Shown here piece by piece: positions 56,471 through 64,000 of a DNA stretch of 64,000 nt. Below the pieces are notes generated by a model. The model had not been told where the DNA came from. It saw only the letters and a list, made by a program, of their open reading frames with translations, and ran no database searches. Position 1 is the first letter of the stretch, and every line of letters starts with the position of its first letter. Location of the stretch: assembly GCA_028713125.1 (NCBI GenBank), contig JAQTOU010000007.1, positions 62,001 through 126,000 on the forward strand. Direction: 5' to 3'. This stretch comes from Elusimicrobiales bacterium (GTDB lineage Bacteria > Elusimicrobiota > Elusimicrobia > Elusimicrobiales > UBA9959). The position numbers were made by a program, and so were the translations under genes.

Positions 56471-57718
56471 ATGATAAACTCCCTGCGCGGTTTCCGCGAC
56501 CTGCTTCCCCCCGAGTCGGACCTCTTCGCGCGCATTGAAGCCGCGGCGAGGGAAGTGTTCGGCCTGTACGGCTACCAGGAAATAAGGATCCCCGCGCTGG
56601 AAAAGAAAGAACTGTTCGTTAAATCCACAGGCGACACCACCGACATAGTGGAAAAAGAAATGTACGCCTTCACCGACGGCGGTGGCCGCGAGGTCGCCAT
56701 GCGTCCTGAGGGAACCCCCGGGATCGTGCGCGCCTATATCGAGCATAATCTTGGACAGACCGGCCGCAACGGCAAATACTTCTATATCGGGACCATGTTC
56801 AGGGCCGAGCGCCCCCAGGCGGGCCGCTACCGCGAGTTCACGCAGATAGGGGCGGAGCACATAGGCAATCCGTCGCCGGCGGCCGACGCGGAAAGCATCT
56901 CGATGCTGATCCGCCTGCTGGAGAAGCTGGGAGTAGAAGGCTGCTCGGCGGAGATAAACTCCCTTGGCTGCGCCGAATGCCGCAAAGCCTACCGGGAGAT
57001 CCTGCTGGCTTTCCTGCGGGCGCGGGCCGAGAAGCTCTGTGAGCCCTGCCGGGGCCGCATAGAGCGCAACCCGCTCAGAGCGCTGGACTGCAAAATAGAC
57101 GGCCCCGCCCTGGCTGAAGCGGGCCCCAAGCGCTCCCTCTGCCCCTCATGCACGGAGCATTTTGATAAGACCCAGCATCTGCTCGCAGCCGCCGGCGTAA
57201 GCTACAAGGTCAACCCCGGCCTGGTACGCGGACTGGACTATTACACAGGCACCGTCTTTGAAGTGCGGACCACCGCGCTCGGCAGCCAGGACGCGCTCTG
57301 CGGCGGAGGCCGCTACGACGACCTGGTAAAGTCCATGGGCGGCCCCGTAGCCCCGGCCATAGGCTGGGCTATCGGCGAGGACCGGGTAGCCATGCTCCTC
57401 AAGGACAAACCCGCCCCCGATAACGCGCCCAAAACTTTTATCGTAGCCGCCGCCAAGGAAGCAGGGGACAAAGCCTTCGCCCTGCTGACGTCCATGCGCG
57501 CCGCCGGCATAAGTTCGGACTTCTCCAACTTCGAGCTCAGCCTGAAATCCCAGATGCGCTCCGCCGACAAGAGCGGGGCCGCCTTCGCCTTGATAATCGG
57601 CGAGGACGAACTCAAAGCAGGAACCTGCGCCGTGAAGTCCCTTAAAGAGCACGGCGAGCAGCAAACGGTCCCGCTCCAAGACGCCCCTTCACACCTAAGC
57701 AAGCTTCTGAAGGCTTAA
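56471..57718 (+). CDS. hisS: Histidyl-tRNA synthetase
   Basis: RGFRDLLPPES; RPEGTPGIVRAY; VRGLDYYTGTVFE. Confidence 0.96.
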   Translation: MINSLRGFRDLLPPESDLFARIEAAAREVFGLYGYQEIRIPALEKKELFVKSTGDTTDIVEKEMYAFTDGGGREVAMRPEGTPGIVRAYIEHNLGQTGRNGKYFYIGTMFRAERPQAGRYREFTQIGAEHIGNPSPAADAESISMLIRLLEKLGVEGCSAEINSLGCAECRKAYREILLAFLRARAEKLCEPCRGRIERNPLRALDCKIDGPALAEAGPKRSLCPSCTEHFDKTQHLLAAAGVSYKVNPGLVRGLDYYTGTVFEVRTTALGSQDALCGGGRYDDLVKSMGGPVAPAIGWAIGEDRVAMLLKDKPAPDNAPKTFIVAAAKEAGDKAFALLTSMRAAGISSDFSNFELSLKSQMRSADKSGAAFALIIGEDELKAGTCAVKSLKEHGEQQTVPLQDAPSHLSKLLKA

Positions 57719-57773
57719 TTTTTTGCTGTAAAACTAAAGAACCATATTTCGCGTCAGTTTAACGGAGGGGTGG

Positions 57774-57891
57774 CAGGGGTGTTGCTCGACGAACCCTTTG
57801 CGGAAGGGGGGGCCCCGCCCTAATTATCCCGGGCGGGGGGAAACCGACGTAAGGGTTTCCATCTTCCAGGGTTCGCCGGGCAATACCCCTG
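57774..57891. repeat. Long imperfect inverted repeat enclosing two smaller hairpins between hisS and aspS
   Basis: 24-nt arms 57774-57797 and 57868-57891 pair with 2 G-U wobbles and 1 mismatch; inside are GGAAG/CTTCC, CCCCGCCC/GGGCGGGG and GGAAACC/GGTTTCC. Confidence 0.85.
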
Positions 57892-57953
57892 ACAGGCCCC
57901 CGACTGGTCATCTCGCGGAACAATACCCAAAGTAATTCTTTAAAAGGCAACAT

Positions 57954-59732
57954 ATGACAACAACAACCCCTTCAAAAAGCACCGCCCTCCGCACGCACAC
58001 CTGCGGCGAGCTCAACGCCTCCCACGCCGGGCAGACCGTCACCCTCGCCGGCTGGACCGACGTAAAGCGCAACCACGGAGGCGTCCTCTTCATAAACCTC
58101 CGCGACCTCTACGGCGTCACCCAGGTAGTAGCCAACCCCGGCAGCCCCGTCTTCCAGACGGCGGAAGAGGCCAAAAGCGAATACGTCCTGCGCGTGACCG
58201 GCAAAGTAGCCCTGCGCCCCGGCGCTAACGCCAATAAGAACATGCCCACCGGCGAAATAGAGATCGAAGCCTCCGAAATAACCGTCCTCAACCCCTCCCA
58301 GCCGCTCCCTTTCGAGCTGGGCGAGCACGCCGGAGTCTCCGAAGAAACCCGCCTTAAATACCGCTTTCTCGACCTCCGGAGGCCACGGATGGCGAAGAAC
58401 ATGGTGCTGCGAAGCCGCCTTTCCCAGGTAGTCCGCAACTACCTTTACGGCCTGGATTTCAACGAGATAGAAACGCCGCTGCTCACCCGGTCCACCCCCG
58501 AAGGCGCGCGCGACTTCGTGGTGCCCTCCCGCAACAACCCGGGCGAGTTCTACGCCCTGCCCCAGTCCCCGCAGCAGTTCAAGCAGGTCCTGATGATGTC
58601 CGGCATGGACCGCTACTTCCAGCTCGCCCGCAATTTCCGCGACGAAGAGCTGCGCTCCGACCGCCAGCCCGAGCATACCCAGATCGACCTCGAGATGTCC
58701 TTCGTCGACGAGCAGGACATCGCCCGCGTCGTGGAAGGCATGATGAAGGCCGTCTTCGCCTCCCTGGGCGAGGAAGTCTCCGCCCCTTTCCCCGAGATGG
58801 AATACTCAGACGTGATGCTTAAGTACGGCTCCGACAAGCCCGACCTCCGCTACGCCATCGAGATCAAGGACTGCTCGGAGGTCTTCAAAGCCTCCGGCTT
58901 CAAGGTTTTCTCCGAAGCCCTCGCCGGCGGCGGCGTGGTGCGCGCCATTAAAGGCGAAAAAGCCGCCGCCTTCAGCCGCAAAGACATGGACAGCCTGACG
59001 GACCTGGTCAAAGCCCGAGGTGCCAAAGGCCTGGTCTGGCTCCGGTTTAAAGAAGGTAAATTCGAATCCCCGACCCTCAAGTTCATGACCGAACCCGAGC
59101 TCGCCGCGCTCAAGGACCTGCTCGCCGTGAACGAAGGCGACGCGGTCTTCATAGCCGCCGACAAAGCCGCGGTGGCCGCGCCCTGCCTCGGCGCGCTCCG
59201 CACCGAACTTATCTCCCGCCTTAAGCCGCCCCCGTCGACGAAAAGGGCCTTCCTCTGGGTCCGCCATTTCCCGCTGCTCGAGAAAGACCCCGAGAGCCCC
59301 AACTGGACCTTCACGCACAACCCCTTCACCGCGCCGCTGCCCGGCGAGGAAGGCAAGCTCGACACCGACCCCGGCAACGTGCTCTCCTGCCAGTACGACC
59401 TGGTGCTCAACGGCGTCGAGCTCGGCTCCGGCTCGGTGCGCAACCACAGCCGGGCGATGCAGGAAAAGATCTTCGGCCTGATGGGCTACGACAAGGAGCA
59501 GGTGCAGCGCCGCTTCGGAATGATAGTTAACTCCCTGGACCTGGGCGCGCCCCCGCACGGCGGCATAGGCATAGGCTATGACAGGCTTATAGGCCTGATC
59601 TGCGGGACGGACTCCATCAGGGACGTCATAGCTTTCCCCAAGACTACCAGCGGCGCCTGCCTCATGAGCGACGCCCCGTCAATTATCGACGAGAAGCAGC
59701 TGAAAGAGCTGCATCTTAAGATCACTGATTAA
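57954..59732 (+). CDS. aspS: Aspartyl-tRNA synthetase
   Basis: RTHTCGELNASHAGQTVTLAGWTDVKRNHGGVLFINLRD; RNFRDEELRSDRQPEHTQIDLEMSF; GIGIGYDRLIGLICG. Confidence 0.97.
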   Translation: MTTTTPSKSTALRTHTCGELNASHAGQTVTLAGWTDVKRNHGGVLFINLRDLYGVTQVVANPGSPVFQTAEEAKSEYVLRVTGKVALRPGANANKNMPTGEIEIEASEITVLNPSQPLPFELGEHAGVSEETRLKYRFLDLRRPRMAKNMVLRSRLSQVVRNYLYGLDFNEIETPLLTRSTPEGARDFVVPSRNNPGEFYALPQSPQQFKQVLMMSGMDRYFQLARNFRDEELRSDRQPEHTQIDLEMSFVDEQDIARVVEGMMKAVFASLGEEVSAPFPEMEYSDVMLKYGSDKPDLRYAIEIKDCSEVFKASGFKVFSEALAGGGVVRAIKGEKAAAFSRKDMDSLTDLVKARGAKGLVWLRFKEGKFESPTLKFMTEPELAALKDLLAVNEGDAVFIAADKAAVAAPCLGALRTELISRLKPPPSTKRAFLWVRHFPLLEKDPESPNWTFTHNPFTAPLPGEEGKLDTDPGNVLSCQYDLVLNGVELGSGSVRNHSRAMQEKIFGLMGYDKEQVQRRFGMIVNSLDLGAPPHGGIGIGYDRLIGLICGTDSIRDVIAFPKTTSGACLMSDAPSIIDEKQLKELHLKITD

Positions 59733-60613
59733 TGGCCTTCCCGAAATGGATAGTGGACGAGGTTCGCCGCAACAAGGCGGACCTGCGCGGCTCCGCGGCT
59801 GCCGGCACCGCCGGCGAGCTGGCCAGGCGCGCCCTCCACACCGTCTGCGACGAAGCCCGCTGCCCCAATAAGGGGCGCTGCTTCTCCGAAGGCGAAGCCA
59901 CCTTCCTGATACTGGGAGACACCTGCACGCGGAATTGCGGCTTCTGCGCCGTTAAAAAAGCGAAGCCGCTGCCGCCGGACAAGGGGGAGCCGCGCCGCGC
60001 GGCCGAGCTCTGTAAAAAGTGGGGGCTTAAATACGCTGTCTTCACCTCGCCCACCCGCGACGACCTGCCCGACGGCGGAGCCGGCCATTTCGCCGAAACC
60101 AACCGCCTGATCAAGGAGCTCTCGCCGGGCATAAGGACGGAGCCGCTCATCCCGGACTTCCAGGGCGATATCAAGGCCCTGGAAACCGTCCTGGACTCCA
60201 ACCCCGACGTACTTGGGCATAACCTGGAGATGGTCTCCGGCCTTTACGCGGGCGCCCGCGCCGGATCCGACTACGGCCGCTCCCTGCGGCTGCTCTCCAA
60301 TTCCAAAAAGCTCAGGCCGGACATATTCACCAAGTCCGGAATAATGTTCGGCCTGGGGGAAAAGCCCGAGGAGCTGCTCAGGGCCCTGGGAGACCTGGCC
60401 GCGCACGGCTGCGACCTGCTGACGCTGGGGCAGTACCTCGCGCCGTCGAAAAGCCACCGCCCAGTCGAAAAATACTATACCGAAGAAGAATTCGCCCGCT
60501 GGGGGGAAAAGGCCCGGGCTGCCGGGTTTAAAGCCGTGCTGTCAGGCCCGCTGGTACGTAGTTCCTACCGGGCAAGCCGCCTTTACGCGGAGGCCGCCGC
60601 GAAGCCTCTCTAA
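59732..60613 (+). CDS. lipA: Lipoyl synthase LipA
   Basis: CDEARCPNKGRC auxiliary-cluster motif; CTRNCGFC radical SAM motif; TSPTRDDLPDGGAGHFAET. Confidence 0.96.
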   Translation: MAFPKWIVDEVRRNKADLRGSAAAGTAGELARRALHTVCDEARCPNKGRCFSEGEATFLILGDTCTRNCGFCAVKKAKPLPPDKGEPRRAAELCKKWGLKYAVFTSPTRDDLPDGGAGHFAETNRLIKELSPGIRTEPLIPDFQGDIKALETVLDSNPDVLGHNLEMVSGLYAGARAGSDYGRSLRLLSNSKKLRPDIFTKSGIMFGLGEKPEELLRALGDLAAHGCDLLTLGQYLAPSKSHRPVEKYYTEEEFARWGEKARAAGFKAVLSGPLVRSSYRASRLYAEAAAKPL

Positions 60614-60621
60614 GACACCTA

Positions 60622-61338
60622 ATGGACAACTTTCAAAAAGACAAAGAAGCTCTATCCTGGCTTACCCGCGCATGGGACGACTATGCGGGCAATCTCCCGC
60701 TGCTGCTCCCGGCGCTCCTGTTCCAGGCCGCGCTTGCCTCCGGAACCTTCTACCTTATAAGCCGCTTCCGCTCGCTCCTGCCCGCAATGCCCTATATGCT
60801 TTTCGTGCTGACACCCGTCTCCACCGGGGCGAACCTGCTCTACATCAAGATAGCCAGGGGCAGCGGCGCGCGCTTCACGGACCTGTTCAGCGCCTTCCCG
60901 GTCTATCACCGCGCGGTCGCTGTAAGTATCGTCCTCGGCTTTGTAACCATGGGCGGCGCGCTTCTCCTGATAGTGCCGGGCGTCGTACTGTACCTGGCCT
61001 ACTGCTTCAGCGAATACGCCGTCGTCGACCGCCGGACCGGGATAAAAGAATCTTTCGCGCTCAGCGCGGCGATCACAGAAGGCTGGAAGAGCCGCCTCCT
61101 GGTCCTATTCAGCCTTATAGTGCTTATAAACGTTTTTGTTCCCGACATCTATCTCGTCACCGGGCCGCTGAAAACTCCCTCGGCCAGCCTTGATCTTAAG
61201 CCGTGGACCGTCGCGGCGGCGGCGCTTAAGACCCTGGTTTTCCTCCCCTGGCTATGCCTGGCTATGGCCCGAGCCTATAATTTCCTCCTGCTTCCGCCCG
61301 GCCCCGAACCTGCGCCGGAAGAGACCCCGGTTGACTAA
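60622..61338 (+). CDS. Polytopic membrane protein, YciC/GPDP-membrane-domain-like
   Basis: Several TM segments; LLIVPGVVLYLAYCFSEYAVVDRRTGIKESFALSA pattern. Confidence 0.7.
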   Translation: MDNFQKDKEALSWLTRAWDDYAGNLPLLLPALLFQAALASGTFYLISRFRSLLPAMPYMLFVLTPVSTGANLLYIKIARGSGARFTDLFSAFPVYHRAVAVSIVLGFVTMGGALLLIVPGVVLYLAYCFSEYAVVDRRTGIKESFALSAAITEGWKSRLLVLFSLIVLINVFVPDIYLVTGPLKTPSASLDLKPWTVAAAALKTLVFLPWLCLAMARAYNFLLLPPGPEPAPEETPVD

Positions 61339-61447
61339 AATCATAGGCATTACGGCCCATATTTCCGCGGTCCTTTAGCCCTTTAATAACCCGGGGGGAA
61401 AAGGTAGAATTACATTGTAGTTAAAGGTTAAGCAGGAGGAATACTGA

Positions 61448-62311
61448 ATGAAAAGATTAGCCCTGATAGCAGCCGCCATGCTGAGCGCCTCGGCGTTAAG
61501 CGCGGCCGAACTCAATACCATTTCCGCCGGATACATAAAGATCTCCAAAATAGACATCCCCGCCCCGGTCCTCCAGCCGGTCGAAGCGGCCAAATGCAAC
61601 CACGTCACCGTGGAGATAACGAGCAAACTGTACCTCATGCCCCAGACTTCGAAAAGCCTGCTTTTCACCTACGCCAAGAACGAAGCCGAATTCAAGGAAT
61701 TCACCGCCATGTGGACCCCCATCCTGAACAAGTTCGGTATGAAGGTAACGGGCACCGAATACAAGAACGAGTTCGGCATACTTAATTACGAATCTCCCGA
61801 AGGCCTGGTAGTGCGCGACTTCCTGGCCGAGGACATGAATTACGACGCCCTCAGCTCGACCACGATCGTGAAGCTCCAGCACGAGCTCCTCGAGCCGCTC
61901 GAACAGGCCGGGATGACGCCCATCGCCGCCCTCAACATAAAGAACGAGGTCTTCAGGCCCACTTTCAAGCTCTATTACCTCACCAAGCCCGACGCGAACA
62001 TGGACCACGAGGTCCAGCTCCGCCAGCTTAAGAACGGCGAAGACATAGACTTCGACCTGCTGGCCAATGCCGTTAAGCTGGTCAAGAAGGACGCTTCCTT
62101 CTCCATGGTCTATATCGGCAAGCTCCTTGGCTTCAAGTCCAAGCTGGCCACCGACACCGCCGCCGCCGCGGTCTCCCTGGAGAACTACAAGAAATTCCTC
62201 GCGGAGAACAAGAAGGAATTCATAGCCTCCAAGGTGCTGAAGCTGGATGAGCCGTTCACCTCCGGCGACCACACCTTCAACTACCTGCTTAACATGTACT
62301 TCTTCCAGTAA
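61448..62311 (+). CDS. Hypothetical secreted protein
   Basis: Signal peptide MKRLALIAAAMLSASALSAAE; RBS caggagg. Confidence 0.75.
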   Translation: MKRLALIAAAMLSASALSAAELNTISAGYIKISKIDIPAPVLQPVEAAKCNHVTVEITSKLYLMPQTSKSLLFTYAKNEAEFKEFTAMWTPILNKFGMKVTGTEYKNEFGILNYESPEGLVVRDFLAEDMNYDALSSTTIVKLQHELLEPLEQAGMTPIAALNIKNEVFRPTFKLYYLTKPDANMDHEVQLRQLKNGEDIDFDLLANAVKLVKKDASFSMVYIGKLLGFKSKLATDTAAAAVSLENYKKFLAENKKEFIASKVLKLDEPFTSGDHTFNYLLNMYFFQ

Positions 62312-62330
62312 GCCGGCCGATACAGAACAG

Positions 62331-62366
62331 AAAAACCCGTCCGCTTAAAAGCGGACGGGTTTTTTT
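62331..62366. terminator. Bidirectional rho-independent terminator between convergent genes
   Basis: AAAAACCCGTCCGCT-taaa-AGCGGACGGGTTTTTTT. Confidence 0.92.
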
Positions 62367-62386
62367 ACGCCCTAAGGCAGGTCTTG

Positions 62387-62944
62387 CTACAGGCCCAGGT
62401 CGGCCGCTATCTCCCTCATCGCACCAAGTGAAAGCTCCACAAATTCGTCCAGCTTTAGGCCCAAGGCCTCGCACTCCATTATTATTCCCCGGTCCACCGA
62501 AGCGGCGAAGCGCTTATCCTTCATCCGCTTCGTGACGGAAGAGGCTTTCACGCTGGCGAGCTTCCTGTCCGGGTAAACCATGGCGGTAGCCGTTATCATG
62601 CCGGTTATTGTCTCGCCGGCGGCCAGCGCCTTGTGGAAGGTCTCGGAGCGCTTTACCCCGCCGTGAGCCGCTTCATTATGCATTTTTACGGCTTCGATAA
62701 GGCTTTCCGGGAGGCCGTTCTCCTTAAGGATGCGGACGGCCTCGTGCGTATGGCGCGCCAGGTCCCCGGCGGTAAGCTCCACGTCGATATCGTGCAGCAG
62801 CCCGGCCAGGCCCCAGAGCCCGGCGTCGGCGCCGAGGCGCGCGGCCAGGGCCCGCATCACGGCCTCAGAGGCCAGGCAATGCCGGACCAGGTTCTCGTTC
62901 TTTAAATGCGTCCTGAGAAGCTCTAGGGCTTTTTGGCGTTCCAT
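62387..62944 (-). CDS. HD-domain protein
   Basis: VRHCLASEAVMRALA...LWGLAGLLHDIDVE...HTHEAVRILKENGLPE pattern. Confidence 0.85.
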   Translation of the reverse strand: MERQKALELLRTHLKNENLVRHCLASEAVMRALAARLGADAGLWGLAGLLHDIDVELTAGDLARHTHEAVRILKENGLPESLIEAVKMHNEAAHGGVKRSETFHKALAAGETITGMITATAMVYPDRKLASVKASSVTKRMKDKRFAASVDRGIIMECEALGLKLDEFVELSLGAMREIAADLGL

Positions 62945-62948
62945 GGAT

Positions 62949-64000
62949 CTAGAATTCCGCGTAGCCGGGCACGCGGGGGAAGGCGGTCACGTCGCGTATG
63001 TTAGAAATGCCGGTTACCAGCATCATCATGCGCTCGAAACCCAGGCCGAAGCCGGAGTGGGGGACTGAGCCGTACCGGCGCAGGTCCAGGTACCACCAGT
63101 AGCCGGCAGGATCGATCCCGGCGTCGGCCATCTTCTTTTCAAGCACGTCGAGGCGGTTCTCGCGCTCGCTGCCGCCGATGACTTCGCCTATCCGCGGCAC
63201 CAGGACGTCCATCCCGCGCACGGTCCGTCCGTCGTCGTTAAGCTTCATGTAGAAAGCGGCGGCGTCCTTCGGCTTGTTATAAAGTATCACCGGCTTCTTG
63301 AAATACTGCTCCACCAGGAAGCGCTCGTGCTCCGAGGCCAGGTCCACGCCCCAGCTCACCTTCACGTCGAAGCGCTCGTTCACGGGCTCGAGCAGTTTTA
63401 CGGCGTCGGTGTAGGTCAGGCGTTCGAATTTGTTCCCGGTGATATTCTTAAGATTATCCATCAGCGCCGGCTCGACGAACTTCGCGAAAAGCTCGATATC
63501 GGAGGGGCATTTCTCGAGGACGCTGTTCGTTATGGACTTTATGAAATCCTCGGCCAGCTCCATGTCGTCTTCCAGCTCGTAGAAGGCCATTTCCGGCTCG
63601 ATCATCCAGAATTCCGAGGCGTGGCGATAGGTGTTGGAATTTTCCGCCCTGAACGTGGGCCCGAAGGTGTAGATCTTGCCGAGCGCCAGCGCGAGGCTTT
63701 CGCCCTCCAGCTGGCCGGTGACCGTCAGGTAGGTTTTTTTGCCTAAAAGCTCCTGGGAGAAATCTATCTCGCCCTTTTCGGTCCTGGGCGGATTGGACAG
63801 GTCCAGGGTCGTCGCGGTGAACATTTCCCCGGCGCCTTCCCCGTCGGAGGAAGTTATAATGGGCGTATGGACGTAGAAAAAGCCTTTATCGTGGAAATAC
63901 TTGTGCACGGAGTAAGCCAGCTCGGCGCGGATGCGCAGCATGGCCGAGTATTTGTTGGTGCGCGGGCGGAGGTGGGCCACGGTGCGGAGGAATTCGTCGG
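62949..64000 (-). CDS. asnS: Asparaginyl-tRNA synthetase, N-terminus beyond window
   Basis: TNKYSAMLRIRAELAYSVHKYFHDKGFFYVHTPIITSSDGEGAGEMF; TGQLEGESLALALGKIYTFGPTFRAENSNTYRH; frame stays open to the window edge. Confidence 0.95.
   Translation of the reverse strand, partial: DEFLRTVAHLRPRTNKYSAMLRIRAELAYSVHKYFHDKGFFYVHTPIITSSDGEGAGEMFTATTLDLSNPPRTEKGEIDFSQELLGKKTYLTVTGQLEGESLALALGKIYTFGPTFRAENSNTYRHASEFWMIEPEMAFYELEDDMELAEDFIKSITNSVLEKCPSDIELFAKFVEPALMDNLKNITGNKFERLTYTDAVKLLEPVNERFDVKVSWGVDLASEHERFLVEQYFKKPVILYNKPKDAAAFYMKLNDDGRTVRGMDVLVPRIGEVIGGSERENRLDVLEKKMADAGIDPAGYWWYLDLRRYGSVPHSGFGLGFERMMMLVTGISNIRDVTAFPRVPGYAEF

Noticed and set aside
57740-57953. T-box leader for aspS or hisS
   Set aside because: No clear T-box sequence or antiterminator/terminator pair with U-tract near aspS.

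Overview
GC-rich, densely coding bacterial window, almost entirely + strand. The gene content and style suggest a MAG, possibly Elusimicrobiota-like, but that is a guess I could not test. Contents: (i) a split dcw/peptidoglycan cluster (ftsI-murE-murF, ~8 kb of transporters and polytopic proteins, then mraY-murD-ftsW-murG); (ii) a trypsin-like protease, a candidate structured leader RNA with an intrinsic terminator, a frameshifted secreted-protein gene, a HEAT-repeat lipoprotein and a PII-like protein with two membrane proteins; (iii) pyk; (iv) a heavy-metal locus: ECF sigma, Cys/His/Met-tailed zf-HC2 anti-sigma, TolC/adaptor/CusA-type RND pump, YHS+HMBD protein; (v) directly after it, a 28-aa Cys-containing ORF with a strong RBS, a 13-bp inverted repeat, and a radical SAM/SPASM protein with a PqqD-like N-terminus, i.e. 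a candidate RiPP system; (vi) a sulfur cluster (CBS, cystathionine gamma-synthase/lyase, E1-rhodanese); (vii) histidine kinase, MgtA-type ATPase, EIIA-like protein; (viii) mprF-acvB/virJ; (ix) an apparently complete futalosine menaquinone operon (ubiD-ubiA-ubiX-mqnE-mqnA-mqnC-mqnD-mqnB); (x) a second HMBD protein with a Crp/Fnr regulator; (xi) hisS, a long GU-containing intergenic hairpin, aspS, lipA, then HD-domain and asnS genes on the minus strand. The best candidate for an undescribed system is the peptide/radical SAM pair at 33686-35083. All family calls are by motif recognition; no searches were run.
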